Positions 24,437 through 38,200 of a stretch of 64,000 nt of DNA are shown one piece after another. How positions within the stretch are numbered: the first letter of the stretch is position 1; the number at the start of each line of letters is the position of its first letter. The notes beneath the pieces were generated by a model. That model was not told the origin of the DNA and did not search any database. It saw only the letters and a list, made by a program, of their open reading frames with translations. The DNA is from Enoplolaimus lenunculus (taxonomy: Eukaryota; Nematoda; Enoplea; Enoplida; Thoracostomopsidae). Position numbers and translations under genes: made by a program. Where the stretch lies: the NCBI GenBank assembly GCA_030248215.1, contig JASANG010001053.1, positions 62,001 to 126,000 of the forward strand. The letters run 5' to 3'.

Positions 24437-26086
24437 TTGCGATCCGGCATGACCGAAACGTTTGAAGAATTACGATTTAGAGCTAAAGAACTGCAACGAC
24501 TTTTAGCTAACGATATGAGTGACACAACTGGTCAAGAAACTAGATATAAATTATACGAAAACAAAGTAAACCGCGAGAATAACAAAGCTAAAATGAATCG
24601 CGGACATGAGGGTGCGAAAAATAAAGACGATAAAAAGGAACGCACCGATAAAAGGACGAGCGGTCAAAACGACAAGTGTCGTCTCGCACATGTTTTAACT
24701 GCGGTAAGAAAGGGCATATAACCCGGAACTGCAGAAATCCTAAGAAATCAGACTACGATTCGAAAAAAAACAATAATAACAATAGTAAGAACAAAGAATC
24801 TGATAAAAAGTCTGATACCAAAGGGGAATTTGAACCTTGCGAATTTTGCACTAAAATAAATCATCCGTCACGAAATTGTTTTAAAAATCCCATGGAAAAT
24901 CAAAATTTGAAACTAACGATGAACGCAAGGGCCCGAGAGCTGAGGCTCCCAGACGGGAGGCAGCAGAGGCGAAACAATTGACAGCTGGCTCAGGAGCTGT
25001 GGGCGGAGTCTCAGCACAACCGTCCGCTGTAATGATACCGCTTCACCATGTCCGTTTAGCGGACGGCAGGGGAATAAGTGTTTCGACCACTGTACCTACT
25101 GCATATATTGCAACAAATCGTGGAACCGGTTTAAAACCCACCGGATTTAATGTCGAAATAAATATCAACAATTTATTAGTTATGGGCCTCTAGAAAGCGA
25201 TGCGGATCTAACATTGATGCGCAAACAATTTATATGATTTATATTTCTCGGATATACCGTTGGGCAATGCCACATGATCGATTGTTTCGGTTACGAATCA
25301 GCACCAGCACAGAAGACTCTCGGATGTATGAATCACAGCGTCACACTCGGAGGCGTCACCAAGATGGTTCAGATTCATGTCATGCCGTCGATGCAATCGT
25401 CTCTGATCCTGGGCGAAGACATCCTGACAGATTTCGGTGTGGTGTTGGATTACGTACGATCAACGGTAACCGTGCTCAGCACTATGGTTAGATCTTATTG
25501 GAAATCACGACAGGTACATGATGGGGATTTGTTGAAGTTTGAATTAATTGAAAATATTGTAAGCGAAGCAAACCCCGACGAGTTAAAGAACCCTAGACCC
25601 AAAGAACAATATCCAATTTACGTACAACCCCTTCGAATTATTCAACGGAAACGAGGTAAACGGGGTAAACAAAATAAAGAAAAGTCGAATTGGGATACAG
25701 GTTCAAACCCGACACCCTCCACCTCAGGGACCGAGACCCATACAGAGGCTAGAATCTGCCGAATTTCATATGCGACACACGTACCAGCGATGCCGACTCG
25801 CGTCGAACAATGCGGAGCACCGGCCGAGTGGCACCGTAACGAAGCGATAATGGTTGAACCATTATCGGGGTTTAAATGCCAGACAATACCCGATGTCGCG
25901 CTAGCTCGCACACTAACTCAAGTTAAAAACGGTTTGTTGTCCGTCCCGATTTCAAGCGTAACACACGAAGAAGTTACTATCTATACGGGTACGGAGTTAG
26001 GCGAACTCAGAGAAATTGAGTACATCAAGTTTAGTGGCCCCGGAATTAGAAACTCAAGCCAACATTGTAATGTTGGAAAACCCTGA
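24437..26086 (+). mobile_element. Broken Ty3/gypsy-type LTR retroelement fossil (gag end and protease region)
   Basis: Parts in order: a Lys-rich gag-like segment (24437-24680), two CCHC zinc knuckles (CFNCGKKGHITRNC and CEFCTKINHPSRNC, 24690-24900), and a retropepsin-like segment ending SLILGEDILTDFGVVLDY (25274-25470), followed by a linker-like open frame to 26086. No reverse transcriptase, RNase H, integrase or flanking LTR was found, so this is a partial remnant, broken in several places. Family assignment rests on the zinc knuckles and the protease C-terminal motif. It looks old; no age can be set without LTRs. Confidence 0.65.
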
Positions 26087-26903
26087 GATTTTGGGATCCT
26101 AGACCCGAAACGATGTGGTAAGACACATTAACGGAGCCGCGATTAACACCGTACAAAAAGGAGACACACGTGCGGCTCGCGTTTCTATATTTTGCGATGA
26201 AAGAAAAGACATCCGAGAGAACCCACACGATGACAAATTTTTGCGATTTATGCGCAACTTCGGAGACGATTTTCCAGCGCAAGAAGCAGCTGAGTAGCGT
26301 CGGTTACGGAAGTTTCGCGAATCGCGGTTCGCGCAGATGGGTAAGGTTACAACTCGGGTGTATCATAGCGAAGATTCGGACGAGTCAATCAGGGGACCTG
26401 TTCAACGAGGACCGGCTCAGGCCGAAAAGCGGATGGGTTCGTTCGGAACCGATCATGAAAGTACTTCCCAGGACTCAGACCAGGGAGTTACTAGTCGACG
26501 ACGTCCGCGCGCGAAGATATCGCGCTTTTCTAGTAACGGCGGGCGAGGCTCTTTTCACCCAGCGTCGAAAGCTAAACAAGTGACACCACGTGATCGTCAT
26601 GCTAAAGGCGATCGAGGGCCGGTTCACCAGCGGTTGGATTACGGCGCTACTCGCCGTGTTCGGGCACCGCCGATGAACCGAGCCCATATGACGACCAGCG
26701 TGATCGTCCCGATCGTGGGGAGCGTGAGCAACCGCATGATTTTTGGGGGCATGATCGACGTCGAGATGATCGTGATCGACGGCGTGAAGACCGCGGCAAA
26801 ACCTTCAAAGGAAGTTATTATTACACAGGCCGCAAGGATCGCGATCATGATCGGCGAAATTGATCTGCGAGTGCCAGTCAAAGATCTGAAGACGAAGCTT
26901 TAA
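26087..26903 (+). other. GC-richer block beside the retroelement fossil; origin unclear
   Basis: This stretch is clearly richer in G+C than its surroundings and has open frames on both strands, with many Arg, Asp and Gly codons and repeated GATCG/CGATC words. It may be more of the neighbouring element or unrelated captured DNA. No domain is recognised. Confidence 0.4.
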
Positions 26904-27402
26904 AAATTACATCTTGGACTTGCAGATCTTGTACATCATGTATATACGTTAAGTATTTCTCTTACAATACTTGCCAATGTATTACTTGTCATTAATAAGC
27001 TCACTCAAGTTGCTGGTCGTTGTGTCTTTGTTTCGCTTATTATAACTGTATGTAAAACTATGTCATTGAGTTATAAATCGGAAATCGAAACCCTTGTTAA
27101 GGCGGGAATTGGATGAACTCGCCCAGTCCCTTGACAAATCCTATTATCTTAACCCATGTCTACTAAGATATCCCTAGTTTACAATGCTTAAATCAGAATC
27201 GTATAGCTAGTCGTTTTTTACGGTTGGGGATTTATATTTGTAAAGTAACAACCAGCATTTGTGATGTTGTTCAGTGTGATGCGTTTTAACCTTTGATAGG
27301 TTTTGTGTTTGAGCGCAGTTGACGCGCACGACTGTAATTGCTCACGTACTTTGTCAGTCTAGGTAGGAACTGGTATTTTAGATCTTTCAACTACATGTGG
27401 AA

Positions 27403-27605
27403 AAGCGGCCCTCCGGAGCGAGGATCGAACTCTCAGCCTACTGATCTTTAAGCGAATACTCTACCACTGCGCCACGCAGCCCGTCTACTCAACTGCTTTT
27501 ATCGTTGGCTATATGTCGACACGTATGCTGCCAGTAAGAATACAACACAATGTGCTTTGAATTTATTGCATACGCAATAGAACAATCATGTCTCACATAC
27601 TTAAC
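27403..27605 (-). repeat. tRNA-related repeat, copy 1
   Basis: On the minus strand the last ~75 bases hold a box A (TGGCGCAGTGGTA) and a box B (AGTTCGATCCT), with a tRNA-like start GGGCTGCG, but the anticodon stem does not pair. The preceding ~120 bases are shared with copy 2. It is a SINE-like element or a duplicated tRNA pseudogene. Confidence 0.6.
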
Positions 27606-27811
27606 ATGCCCTATTTTCAACAAAATCGTCTCTTGACCGTCCATCCTATTTTCGCTGGATACCGTATTCGTATCGCGGCAATTTACCATTGCGATCACGG
27701 CGTGCCCCCCATGTCAGTCTGGGTAGTGTAGGGGGCACAGCCATGTAAATTGTATCAAATTACTCTAAAACTAGTGGATCTGGTATTTTCTCCCATAATT
27801 ACCCTTATTCT

Positions 27812-28330
27812 GGTGCGGAGTTCACGTCACCATTTGTGCGCTTGGTACCTGTTTTGTCACTATGCCCACAGCGGTACACACTAACTTTTGTTACCCATAT
27901 GGATACCAACAGAAAATAAAATGTTGCACATAGCTAGGTTTTTGAAATATTGATCTACCCATATGGGTAGAGTCAAGATGTCTACTCGTTGCCTATATAG
28001 ATGTCAACATAATGCACTTTCAAGCTTGCTCTTTCAAACGGCTCAGTACAGTGAGTTTTGTTTTACAAGTCTGTTTTTGTCTTTTTTTACAATATATCTT
28101 TGGAAAAATGTAAAAAATTACGCAAACTATAAAGATTGTTAAAACAAACGCAAGCTACCCATATGGGTAACAAACCGAAGATTAGCTACCCATAGCTACA
28201 TACGTAAGGTACCCATATGGGTAGTAGCTAGCTAGCAACCTATTCATATAGGTTGTTTCTACATCCTGCTATGGGTATGTGACATAACAGGTCCCAAGCG
28301 CACAATCGGTAACGTGAACCCCGCATGGGC
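27812..28330. mobile_element. Foldback element with four ACCCATATGGGT palindromes
   Basis: Arms of ~45 bp (GTTCACGTCACCATTTGTGC then GCTTGGTACCTGTTTTGTCAC, against 28268-28318 in reverse) enclose a core. The core holds ACCCATATGG-type palindromes at about 27894, 27957, 28157 and 28210. No open frame. Confidence 0.65.
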
Positions 28331-28596
28331 ACCCCCTGGGTCTCCTAAGTCTCTGCTTTAGTTCGGCTCTAAAAGCGCTTTTATAGTATATTTTGTGAAA
28401 TGTGGTTTATATCGCGTAAAATGTATTAGCTAGTCTTTAAATATGTCGTCATAGCATTTGTTAAATTGCATTTGTATAGTTATATCGTATGTATAACCAG
28501 TTATGCTGGTCAATATGCAAATTAAGTGTATATGGAGATAGCTTTAGCTATCACCATATTCAGTCTTGATCTTGAACACTTAGAAACTTGACGTAT

Positions 28597-28803
28597 TGCG
28601 GGCCTCTGGAGCGGAGATCCAACTCTCAGCCTACTGGTCCTTAAGCGAATACTATACCACTACGCCACGCAGCCTGCCTATTTAACTGCTTTCATCGTCG
28701 GTTATATGTCAACACGTATGCTGCCAGCAAGCATACAACACAATGTGCTTTGAATATATTGCATATGCAGTATGACAGACAAGCATGTCTCGCATACTTA
28801 CAT
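28597..28803 (-). repeat. tRNA-related repeat, copy 2
   Basis: It matches the 27403-27605 copy over ~205 bases, including GGCTGCGTGGCGTAGTGGTA and the stretch with ACACAATGTGCTTTGAAT. Its box B is changed (AGTTGGATCTC), so it is probably silent. Confidence 0.6.
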
Positions 28804-28861
28804 ACTTGTTTGTGTATTGGAACCAAAAACCAAATGCTAAATGGAGATATATGCTGTTTAC

Positions 28862-29244
28862 CAGCGTGCAACCGGAATTACCATTTGCCGGAACCACAAC
28901 CGCAATTTCGCGTTCCACCGAAAAGTGCATTTTAATTTTCTTTTTTTGCTGCATTATTGGTGAAATAACCTTTGTTGAAGATAGGCATTGACTTAATCTG
29001 CTGCATTTTAGATTTTCTTTTTCAAGTGAACCGAAATCTGTTTTCGATGGTTTTTTCGGTAATTGTCAAGGTTTATATACCAGATTTTTATCGTCACTGA
29101 TCAAGTGGCTTTAAAAAGACTTCTTAACAATTAGCAAATGTAAAACGACCAAAATTAACACTACTGCAATTGTTAATTCCGGTAAAAATTTGCCGGAACC
29201 AAAAGGTCAAGAAACGCCGGAACCGGAAGTTCCGTTGCACCCTG
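28862..29244. mobile_element. CAGGGTGCAACCGG hAT-like MITE, copy 1 (upstream of PREP)
   Basis: The ends are CAGCGTGCAACCGGAATT and CCGTTGCACCCTG. The flanks CTGTTTAC and GTGTCCAC match at five of eight positions, so the TSD is decayed. It ends ~630 bases before the PREP start codon. Confidence 0.7.
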
Positions 29245-29874
29245 GTGTCCACAGTTGAGGAAACATTTTTTGCCGGAACAAGACCAGCATCGGAAATCAA
29301 CTATTTTAATGTAACAAAACAATTTATTACCTAAGCAGAACAAAATAAAGTCTAACTAAATATTTAGCAACCACAAATTTTTCAACGTCTAAATGATTCA
29401 GCAAAAGACCGTAAAAATTTCGGTTCCTGCGTTCTGCATTGTCTAAGAAGGAACAGTAATCGTTTTTAGCAGGAATTCCGGCCGGAACAGGAATTTCAGA
29501 GAAGCTGTGGGTGGCAGTTATTAAAACTTCTAAAGGGTAATTTCATCACTTATCATGTATTGTCTGTATTGGAAATGACAAGCTTATGCATCGACCACAG
29601 CGTGTAGTAGTGCGTAGTACTCGAAGTAGCAGTGATGGTTTGTAACATGGGTGCCTCTTTCTAAATTTTGACAAAACTGAGGGTCTGTTTGACTGGCCTG
29701 ACCGTGTTTAAAACAGGTATCTTAATCGTAGTATTGTAAAATTGCGAAATGGTGCACGCAAGTTATTCATTGCGGAAAATGCATTAACTCAGAGTTAATA
29801 ATCTGGCGAAAAATTTATTTAGTAGCTTAATTGCATTATCAGTGTTTCACAGAACGAACGTGCCTTATTTCCAA
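29245..29874. other. PREP upstream flank
   Basis: It probably holds the promoter and 5' UTR. No TATA box or upstream exon could be assigned; ~29400-29510 carries further CCGG-rich repeat sequence. Confidence 0.35.
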
Positions 29875-32800
29875 ATGTCACGCATCATACTTCCCAATAC
29901 GTATCCATTAGCAAGACGTGACGACGACGTCAAAGACAGTTTTCATGGAAAAATGGTTAGTATATTTTAATTTTATAGTTCAGGTGTTCGTGTTAGTATT
30001 AAAAACAATGGCTGGTTATACAATTTATTGTGTTATAGTTGTGTATATCAACACCTATTCTTGTTTCGAACAGGCAACAGGTTTATATATGTACTATATA
30101 CTCTGAAGTTTTTATAGCGAACTGAAAAATCTGAAATACATATTTGGTTAATATATACGTATGATGCATATGTGACATACATATGTTTATTACTTATGTT
30201 TGAAATATAAACATGAAACGTTGCGGGTGTCGGCGTGAGTTGTGAATGTCGACTGACATTTTGGTAATGTGGATGGTGCATTTTTTATGGTTGTTCAAAT
30301 AATTCAGCCATGTTTATTCAGTACGTAGGTATTTATTTATATACAATATATGTGTATTTGAGTTGAAACCTGAATGCAATTGGGTTGGGTAAATTACAAT
30401 AACAACGTTCATAACATACCATCTGTTGTAGCGGAAGTAAATGTATTGAGCGAAGCTCGAGCATACTTACTTTTTTATCTGAACACATATTTCAGGCTTA
30501 TAAATCACAAACGCATATTTTACCGTCGTATTTTCAAATTCAGCTAATATTCAAACTAGTTACTAGCTAACTAGTTATTGATTGGTTTTGGAAGTTTATA
30601 AACAATTTGTTCAGTTTCCTCGTATCCAAAACACCTTTAATCCGGAAATTAGATTGCTTGTAACCAGGGTGCAACCGGAATACCGATTTCGGTTCCGGCA
30701 TTTTTTCATCTTTTTGTTAAGTAAATTTCTACCGAATTAATTCCGGTATTTAAGTTTGGTCAGTGAAAATTAAGCATTTTACAAATAAAATGGCGATAAC
30801 AATAAAAAAGATTTCTTTAGTATACTATATAAACCTTGAGTAACCGAAAAAAACCATCGAAGGCAGATTTCGGTTCTGTGGATAATGAAAATGTAAAACA
30901 CAGCAGATTAAGCATTCAAATACGTATCTTCAACTAAGGTTATTTCACCATTAATATAGCAAAAAAGCAAAACAAATGAATATGTTTGTGGCATGTATTT
31001 TAACTGTTAATATGCAAATTAGGTATTAGCTAACTATTTATTTATAGGTTTTGGGGTTTATAAACAATATTTTCAGATTCATCGCACCCAAAAACCTTTT
31101 AGTGACGGACGGACATTCACCTCTTGACCCCAGCAGTGACTTTGATAAACGGACGAATTAGTTGAGTTCTTTTCTTGACTGTTATAGTAAACTATGAACC
31201 ACGTGAACTACTAACTCCGTTGTGGCTCCATTTAAATGCACGGACTGCATGGATTAGGTTTCTAGAATAGAATATAAACGTAAATCCAAAAATTTTGAAT
31301 AATTCCATCAACAGCGATTGTAAATATAATTCTGTGAAAATTAGATAAATCCCATAAAACTGTGGTGTAATTTAATGAGACTTCGGCACAATTCCAGCTG
31401 TAAACGGCCATGAACAGTAATTAAATTAGGGTTTTGACAGTAGATGCGCTAAATTGCTTTGTTTTACGTTTATAAGCATTGATGGTTTGTGCTTTCAAAC
31501 AGTAATATGTAACTAATCTGCAACAGGCAAACAGTTATCTTGAATATTGAAAATTATTTTTTTTATCCAAAATGTTGAAATAATTGTGCGTGTTCTCGCC
31601 ATACACACAAATTAGAGATGCCCGGCCAGCCGGCCTCGGCGCCGGGGCAACTTTAATATATAATTAGGATGAACAAGCCAGTATCCATTTATATATAACA
31701 TGCTTAAATTTCCCGCGATAGTTTTTCTCATTTAATTGCTGACAAAATCAATAGCTAAGATACGTAATAATATGATAACTGGTGTGATATATAAGAACCA
31801 TATAACCTCACATGGGTGCTTTGAAATTTATAGCCGCTGATTATCTACGCACTGATTTACTAAGTATATAATTGAGGCTTTCGGGTATAGGAACCCTAGA
31901 TATGGCTGTTAGAAATTGATGCACTTCTGATTATCTACACACTAAAATTTACTAAGTATATAATTGAGGCTTTCGGGTATAGGAATTCTAGACATGGCTG
32001 TTAGAAATTGCTGCACTTCGCATTTAGCAAATACGTATAAACCAGGGTGCAACCGGACTTCCGGTTCCGGTAAATTTTTACCGGATTTAAAAATTCCGGT
32101 GTTATAATTTGGTCGTTTTCTTAACTTTGCTAATTTTTAAGAATCTCTTTTGAAACCACTTGTACTCCGAATATAAGCCATTGATAATGGATTTCACTTC
32201 AGTCGACGACGAAAATCTAAAATACAACAAATAAAATATATACCTATGTTCGACTAAGGTTGTTTCACAAATAATAGAGCAAACAAATACGATTAAAATG
32301 AAATTTTTGGTGAAATGCATTTTTCACTTTCCGGTTCCGGTAAAATTTTCAAATTCCGGTTCCTTTAAAATTTTCAAATTCCGGTTCCGGTAAATTGTAA
32401 TTCCGGTTGCACCCTGGTATAAACTTAAATGTTATAGTCATTGTAGATCAAAGATCCATACAGATGGTTGGAGAATCCTGACGCAAACGAAACCAAACAA
32501 TATGTCGATTTATTGAACAAAGTTAGTAGACCGTTCTTGGACGCTTGTTCATTTGCTGATAAAATTAATGAACGGTAAGAAGGTGCAAGAACATCGTAAA
32601 GAATATTGTTTTTAAGGTTATATTTCGATAATTTATGGATAGGTTGCTGATAAACATATCTGCTAAATTTTACTGATGTTTAGCTAGTCAATTTCTAAAT
32701 TTGCAGTCGTAAAAACTACTACAGTTATTATATACGTACATAATTCCTATTACCCGCGTATCACGGTCAAGGTTCGACCGCATATTCGGTTCTGTCAAAA

Positions 32801-35166
32801 AATCGACATCCGGCTCCGGTATTGTAACTTGCAGGATTTTTTAAAACTTCAAAAACTTTTAACCATTATTTTGTATTTATCCCAACTATATACGTACCAT
32901 GGAACTGTTTAACTTGCTTTTACATATTTTTGTGTCATGCAGGTAATGTAAATATTTTATCAGTCTGTGTACGTTCACAATCTTTATTGGGTTACAATAA
33001 CGCTGGAAAACCTGATAAAGATGACTATTGACCACTGACCAGTGTTACTTTAGGGGCATAACAGTATATATCTCAAGCAAAATTATCATAAGGCTCAGAC
33101 GGGTTGAACTTGTTGCTGCAAGGTACTTTCGGATGCTGTATGCCCTGAATCGGTCTTTATATAATTGTGCTTTTTTCAGTTCATTATTGGATTGTACTAG
33201 TTACTACCGGTATTTGTAACGCTATTAAAAAATAATGAGTACTTAGCGTAATATAAAATCACATTTTACCGAATGTCCGCCTCAAAAAAGTCCAGGTCTT
33301 TATGTTTTAACATTGAAAATTTTTGGCTTAAAAAGTCCTGGGGGGCCCCCAGCAAAAAAATTTGCTTGGGGGCGGCCGAAAATTCACCGGGGGGCCTTTC
33401 CGGGGGGCGGCAAAATTTTCGCCGGGAGGAAAATGAAAATTTCGAAAAGTGCTGGCCCCCGCTGTTGAGAAGCCAGGTTAACAATAAAAAGTTTCATTTT
33501 GATACCGAAAACACTGTATAAAATAGGGTTAACATGTAAAAATTTTCAAAATTGTCATGCGTTAACCCTACCATAACGCGTGTCACAGAACATTCTGTGA
33601 AATGCGTTCGGATAGGGTTAAACCAAAGTCAGCAAGGATTTATTCCGTTTTCCTAAAGTGTGAATAGTTAGCTAATAGCTAATTTGCATATTAGCTTGAT
33701 TAATAAACCTAAATTAGGACTTTACACACTATTTCACTGATTATTAGGGTCACTCGAGGGTTTTTGGGTTCGAGCAATCGGAATAATTGTCTATAATTAT
33801 TAGCAGATGGTCTGACAGCACTCATAAAGAAACTACGAAAACAGCATTAGAAATATTTTATGAAAATTTTATTTTCTTCGGTGATGACTAAAAGTTGACC
33901 GAGACCTTTATTGGCCGGTCTCCACTCATCCCTAGCTTGAATTAAGGCTATTATTATCGCTTAAGCTTAGGCCTAATTATAGACCCATTTTTACGCTGAA
34001 GTTTAGGCTTTGCCGAAACTCAAGAAACCGGGACTTGCCAATGCCAAATATCGAGACTACCCGATACTGAGACCGAGACTCCCATCCCTGATCTTAGCCA
34101 GCTCTGTTTTATAGTACCTTCGGAAAACCGGATGCCGTTAAAAGGAACATGGACCAAACGAATATTGCAGCTGAACGCAACGCTACAAAACATAGAATAG
34201 TATAATAAGTACGTTGTTTCAGAGTTAGAAATGCATCGGCGTGAGATGTTAAATTATGTCGCTTAAACACTTTGGGTTCCTTAAGCCACGGAAGAAGAAT
34301 TGTAAGCTACGTTGTGATATTTGGTTGTAATATACTGGCTTCTCCACAGCTTGAAAATTTCCGCCGGGGGGCGTTTCCTGGGGGGCAGCTGATTTTGCTG
34401 CGGGGCAGTTCTCCTGGGGCGGGCAGATAATCTGGGGGGCAAGCTTAAAATTTTTCAAACCGACTTTTTGGACCATTTTTTCATTCCAGACCGTGGTTCC
34501 CACTCAACTGAAGATTACTCATCGCTCAACATGACAAAAATTCCCCGCAAACGCTAATAACAATAATTTTAACTAATATTACTGACAACTTAACCAGAAG
34601 TTGAAAGGAGCACAATTATATAAAATACAGATAATCTACAATTGAAACTGTGATTAATATATATTTTATATATTAGTCACAGCTTCAGTTTATCATAAGG
34701 CTCAGGCGGGTTGAATTTGCTGCTGCAAGGTACTTTCGAATGCTGCATGCCCTGAAACGGTCTTTATATAATTGTGCTTTTTTCAGTTCATTATTGAATT
34801 GTATTAGTTACTACGGGTATTTGTAACGCTATTAAAAATTATGAGTACTCAGCGTAATATAAAATCATATTTTGCCGAATGTCCGCCTCAAAAAAAGTCC
34901 AGGTCTTTACGTTTTAACATTGAAAATTTTTGGCCTAGAAAAGTCTTGGGGGTCCCAGCAAAAAATTTGCTGGGGCGGCCAAAAATTCGCCGGGGGGCCT
35001 TTCCGGGTGGCGGCAAAATTTTCGCCTGGGAAAGTGAAAATTTCGAAAAGTGATGGGCCCCCCGCTGTGGAGGAGCCAGATGTAGTATTAGATTTGAATT
35101 CATTATCCGGCTCCGGCCGGATATAAGATTATCCGGCTCCGTCAGTTCTTAGTATCCGGTGGCACC

Positions 35167-35249
<83 letters not shown>

Positions 35250-38200
35250 TATAAAACAATTTCATTCACGATTCAAGAATGTTATCGTCGGCTTGTATGT
35301 TGCAATCATGCATGATACACATAAAGTTGTGCCTCGGGCTCTGGCAGTAAATCTACTTAAAGTTCATGCCCCGTTACAATTTTGGCAAGAGGTTCCGGCA
35401 ATTTCAGCCAAAACTTTTCGTACGTATTGTTGTAAAATTTGCTTGTTTAATAACTACGTATGTAACTTACTTTTGCGATAATCTTAAAAGTTTTTGTTGT
35501 CGAGATATCCAATATACCTCACAACATCGAAGTTAAAATTTGGTACACATTATATCAGTATGCATTAGCATTGAAGTTAGGTAAAAAGGTATTGTTTTAA
35601 CTGCATGTTTCGTTTCAACTGCATGTTTTTCAGGGTGCGACCGGATATCCGGATCCCGTTTAACATCCGGTAAAAACTGGTATTCGTATACGGTTCTGGT
35701 ATCCGGTATAAACTTACCTGATAACGGATATTTACGGTATGATCCCTCCCTAATACCATGAAACAGCTTTTGACAAGAGATATAATTAACGTCTTGCTGC
35801 TATTTCTTTTGCTGGGCTAGTAAAGCTGTTACCTTTTTCGGAACAGAATGAAAAATCCAAGCTAACAATTAATTTTAATTTAGTAAAAACATAATTTATG
35901 ATAATCAATTACTTTCAATGGTGCTCGTACTGACTTGCTATATGTGGTTAACATCCTTTTCCGGTAAACATTCAATATCCGGTGGCACCCTGATATATTA
36001 TGGTACGTAATTTTGTTTGTCAATGAAAAAGAAATATTACATTACATACCATTAAAGAACGTGTGTGCACAATAATTCTTAACTTGCAGGATAATTTAAA
36101 AACTTCATAGTAGCTTTTGTAATTTTTGATATCTTATAATTCTTATAAATAGCAACTAACAAATGCCTTATTTTTTGTTACTTCTAGGTTAACAGAACTA
36201 TGGGATTATGCAAAATTTACATGCCCAAGCAGACATGGAGATCACTATTTTTATCTGCATAATTCAGGACTGCAAAATCAGTAGTGAGTTGCGATTGCTT
36301 TGCAGTGTGGTAATGTACTCGTTTACCATGCACTTAAGCTAGTGTGTTTATGCGATATTCTCAAATGCGTGTAGCAACTAGATGTTTTGTATTCTGGGGT
36401 CAAAAGGTGGATGTCCGTCTATCCGTCCGAAAAGAATCTCAGGAACGGCTGAACCGATTTTTATAAACTTTTCTGTTGAAAGCCAATTATCCTGGGGTGT
36501 TAACCTCGCATTGGGTTATAAAATTTTAAGCCGTTTATTAGCTACAGGCTAATTTACATAATTAATTAAACCTACATGAAGACTTTCTATGTTATTTCAC
36601 TAATTATTACTGTTAGAAGCAATCTAATTTCAGCATTAAAGGGTTTTTGGGTACGAGGAATCTGCATAGACTGTTTACAAACCTCCAAAACCGATAATTG
36701 AATAGCTAGCTAATAGATAATTTGCATATTAGCATAGTTTATAAGCCTAAATTAGGACTTTTTGCAATATTTCGTTAATAATTCAGGTTAAAAGCAATAT
36801 AATTTCAGCACTAAAGGGTTTTTGATTGCGAGAAATTTGAATAAATTGTTTACAAACCTCCACAAAACTAGGACTTTTATATTATTTCAATTATAATTAG
36901 GGTTTACTGTAGGTTTTTGGGTGCGTGGAATCTGAATAAATTGTTTACAAACGTCTAAAACCGATAAATGAGTAGTATGCTAATAGGTAATTTGCATATA
37001 AGCATAATTGATAAGCCTAAATTAAACGTTTAGAAATTTAAAATATTGTAACACACGAACCTTTTAGTTACCATTCCAATATTTATAACGTTGCTGTTCC
37101 CATCCCGCTTCCGATATAATCTGGTTCTGTTTTACACTTTGTTCAGATCAGTTTTCAGATTTCGTCCATGGTACCGTAAATGTGGAGATTTTATTCTGTT
37201 TAGAAGTGAAAAACCAACGCGCAGAAATTAGAATATTTTTGAAAAAATTAACTGTATCAATAAAGACAGAGGTCCAATTGGAATGGATTAACTATATATT
37301 ATAGCACATGTTTATACAATTTTTGCATAAGTTGTTTAGTTTTGGATACACTTTTACAAAAACTTTAGGTTTTTGTAATTTTTCAGTGTTTTGTACATTC
37401 AAGACAGCTACAAAGACACGGGGCGTGTCTTTGTGGACCCCAATTTATGGTCAGACGACGGAACTGTTGCAATGACTATTCGATCGCACAGTATGGATGG
37501 GCGATTTTTTGCGTACGGATTAAGTGAAAGGGGTTCTGATTGGGTTACAATTAAGGTACGATACTGTAAATTTATTTGCCGGGTACCGGAGTCTGACACT
37601 GATTTTTTACCATAGCCGAATGTTAACACGATACAACATTAAAATTTGTACACTGTACTGTTGGAAGTATGTATTTAAGCCACGTAAAAGTAAATATTAG
37701 TTGAATTAGCTTGAATTTTTAATGTTTTGCTCCATGATGAAAAATTAGAGCATCTGGATTTGCATGAAAGTGCAATCACTGAAAGGCTCGTGTGTAATAC
37801 AAGAGGATCAAGTTGTCGGTGCGCAACTTTTTCGCTCACTAGGTATCCATTCCGGCCATGAAGGGGTATCTGGCTCAAAAAATTCGACATAGTTCATGCA
37901 TCTGATGTATCCAATACCGAAAGTAACATCTTATAAACTTGAGACTTTACAAAAGCGACTGAGATTGAGGCTATTCGGTCCGCAGGAATTTTGCAGACTT
38001 GAGACTGAAACTGAAACGGAGACTCTCGTTCATGTATGTTCATACCCAAACCAAACATTGGTTTTGTGTTGCGAAATTTTAAAAAGTTTGCAATTGTTTC
38101 GCATATTCAGCCTCATCCTTGTATACTCAGCGTACGTGCGTAGTATATACAGTATTTACTGTGTTTTTCTTGTTGTATGTATAACCAAAATGTCCTTTTT

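Noticed and set aside
24978-26282. Several overlapping open frames around the retroelement fossil
   Set aside because: They are parts or shadows of a broken element, not host genes.
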